From positions 2,211,501-2,275,500 of the forward strand of contig NZ_CP113088.1 in assembly GCF_026625145.1 (NCBI RefSeq): DNA of 64,000 bases, read 5' to 3'. This DNA is from Lacinutrix neustonica (GTDB lineage Bacteria; Bacteroidota; Bacteroidia; Flavobacteriales; Flavobacteriaceae). A model generated the notes under the pieces. The model worked only from the letters and a program-made list of their open reading frames with translations. It was not told where the DNA came from and did no database searches. Numbering within the stretch: the stretch's first letter is position 1; each line of letters starts with the position of its first letter. Shown one piece after another: positions 63,492 through 64,000 of the stretch. The translations under genes and the position numbers were made by a program.

Positions 63492-64000
63492 ATGAAAAAG
63501 CTTTTTTTCTTCGCGGTATCGGTGTCTCTTATTTTAGCCTCATGTGGCTCATCTAAAAGTGTTTCAAAAACTTCAAGCCCTTCACTAAGCAGTCCCATGG
63601 CCGTGACAGCTAGTTCTGCTAAGTCTACCTATTGGCAACAACATGTTGACTACAAAATGGATATAGATATGAATGTGAATGACTACCAATATCAAGGCAA
63701 GCAGACATTAGTGTATACCAATAATTCTCCGAGATGTTTTAGACAAAGTATTCTATCACTTATACTTTAATGCGTTTCAACCAGGAAGTGAAATGGATAT
63801 TCGATTACAAACCATAGAAGATCCGAGACGGCAGGATGGTTACTCAAGTTGGCGATGTCAAAGAAAGTAGAATAAGTAAATTAAAACCCAATGAAATTGG
63901 GTACATCAATGTCTCCTCTTTGAAGCAAAATGGAAACAAAGTAGAGCATATAACTGCAGGAACTATTTTAGAGGTAACATTGAACAAAGCCATTCAGCCC
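63492..64000 (+). CDS. M1-family metallopeptidase, N-terminal part (interrupted twice)
   Basis: Signal peptide with lipobox-like SLILASC. The start of an aminopeptidase-N-like N-domain follows: YWQQHVDYKMDIDMNVNDYQYQGKQTLVYTNNSPDVLDKVFYHLYFNAFQPGSEMDIR. This opening is typical of Bacteroidota M1 peptidases. Breaks at 63729 and 63823 (both CCGAGA) repair to NNSPDVLDKVFY and EDPDGRMVTQVGD. The gene continues past the end of the window, so the zinc motif HExxH is not visible. Confidence 0.8.

Overview
This is an AT-rich stretch of a Bacteroidota chromosome, most likely a marine-type Flavobacteriaceae. The evidence is the C-terminal secretion (T9SS) sorting tails with the SIYPNP/SPNP motif, TAnnTTTG-type promoters without Shine-Dalgarno sites, the L32-FabH-AccB-AccC gene order, two-component regulator propeller kinases and a PID-CTERM-like protein. 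I see no rRNA, CRISPR array or transposase.

Layout. 1-8600: after a partial thioredoxin-like gene, a minus-strand lipid/polyketide cluster: phosphopantetheinyl transferase, ACP, ketosynthase, hotdog dehydratase, enoyl-reductase-like SDR, type III polyketide synthase, SAM methyltransferase and FAD oxidoreductase. It is interrupted by two GIY-YIG nuclease genes embedded in REP-like repeats. 8642-10895: GreA-like protein, monofunctional transglycosylase and a DAO-type oxidoreductase, overlapping end to start. 11053-20384: secreted reprolysin-like metalloprotease, a lipoprotein, accC-accB-fabH, rpmF-DUF177, pdxA, ribE and a PID-CTERM-like protein. 20666-28171: LytTR response regulator with propeller kinase, an SH3-like protein and a secreted M28 peptidase. 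28388-35539: an integrated element between a 14-bp copy of a tRNA-Met 3' end and the intact tRNA. It carries a tyrosine integrase, an excisionase-like HTH, iteron-like repeats with a HUH-type Rep, and an HNH nuclease plus C5-cytosine methyltransferase pair. 35648-44114: epimerase, rbfA, an FtsX-like permease, dus, an Lgt-like membrane protein followed by a tetraether-synthase-like radical SAM protein, small membrane proteins, an M28-PDZ peptidase and a TolB-like propeller. 44140-55789: outer-membrane barrel protein, lepA, glgA-glgC-glgB and a GH31 glucosidase. 55823-64000: cation/proton antiporter, UspA-SulP pair, MBL hydrolase, S8 protease lipoprotein and a partial M1 peptidase.

The dominant oddity is that more than fifty gene interruptions, including in lepA, accC, accB, glgA, glgB and glgC, fall at one short motif. 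Expected CCAGA (or TCTGG on the other strand) reads CCGAGA, CCGA, CCGTGA or CCGTAA. Restoring the motif restores a family-like protein nearly every time. I therefore treat these genes as intact and give their repaired extents. The pattern looks like a systematic base-calling artefact at a modified motif close to CCWGA, not gene decay. The cytosine methyltransferase on the integrated element is one candidate for the modifying enzyme. Downstream users should not trust stop codons or gene ends in this window without repairing those sites.
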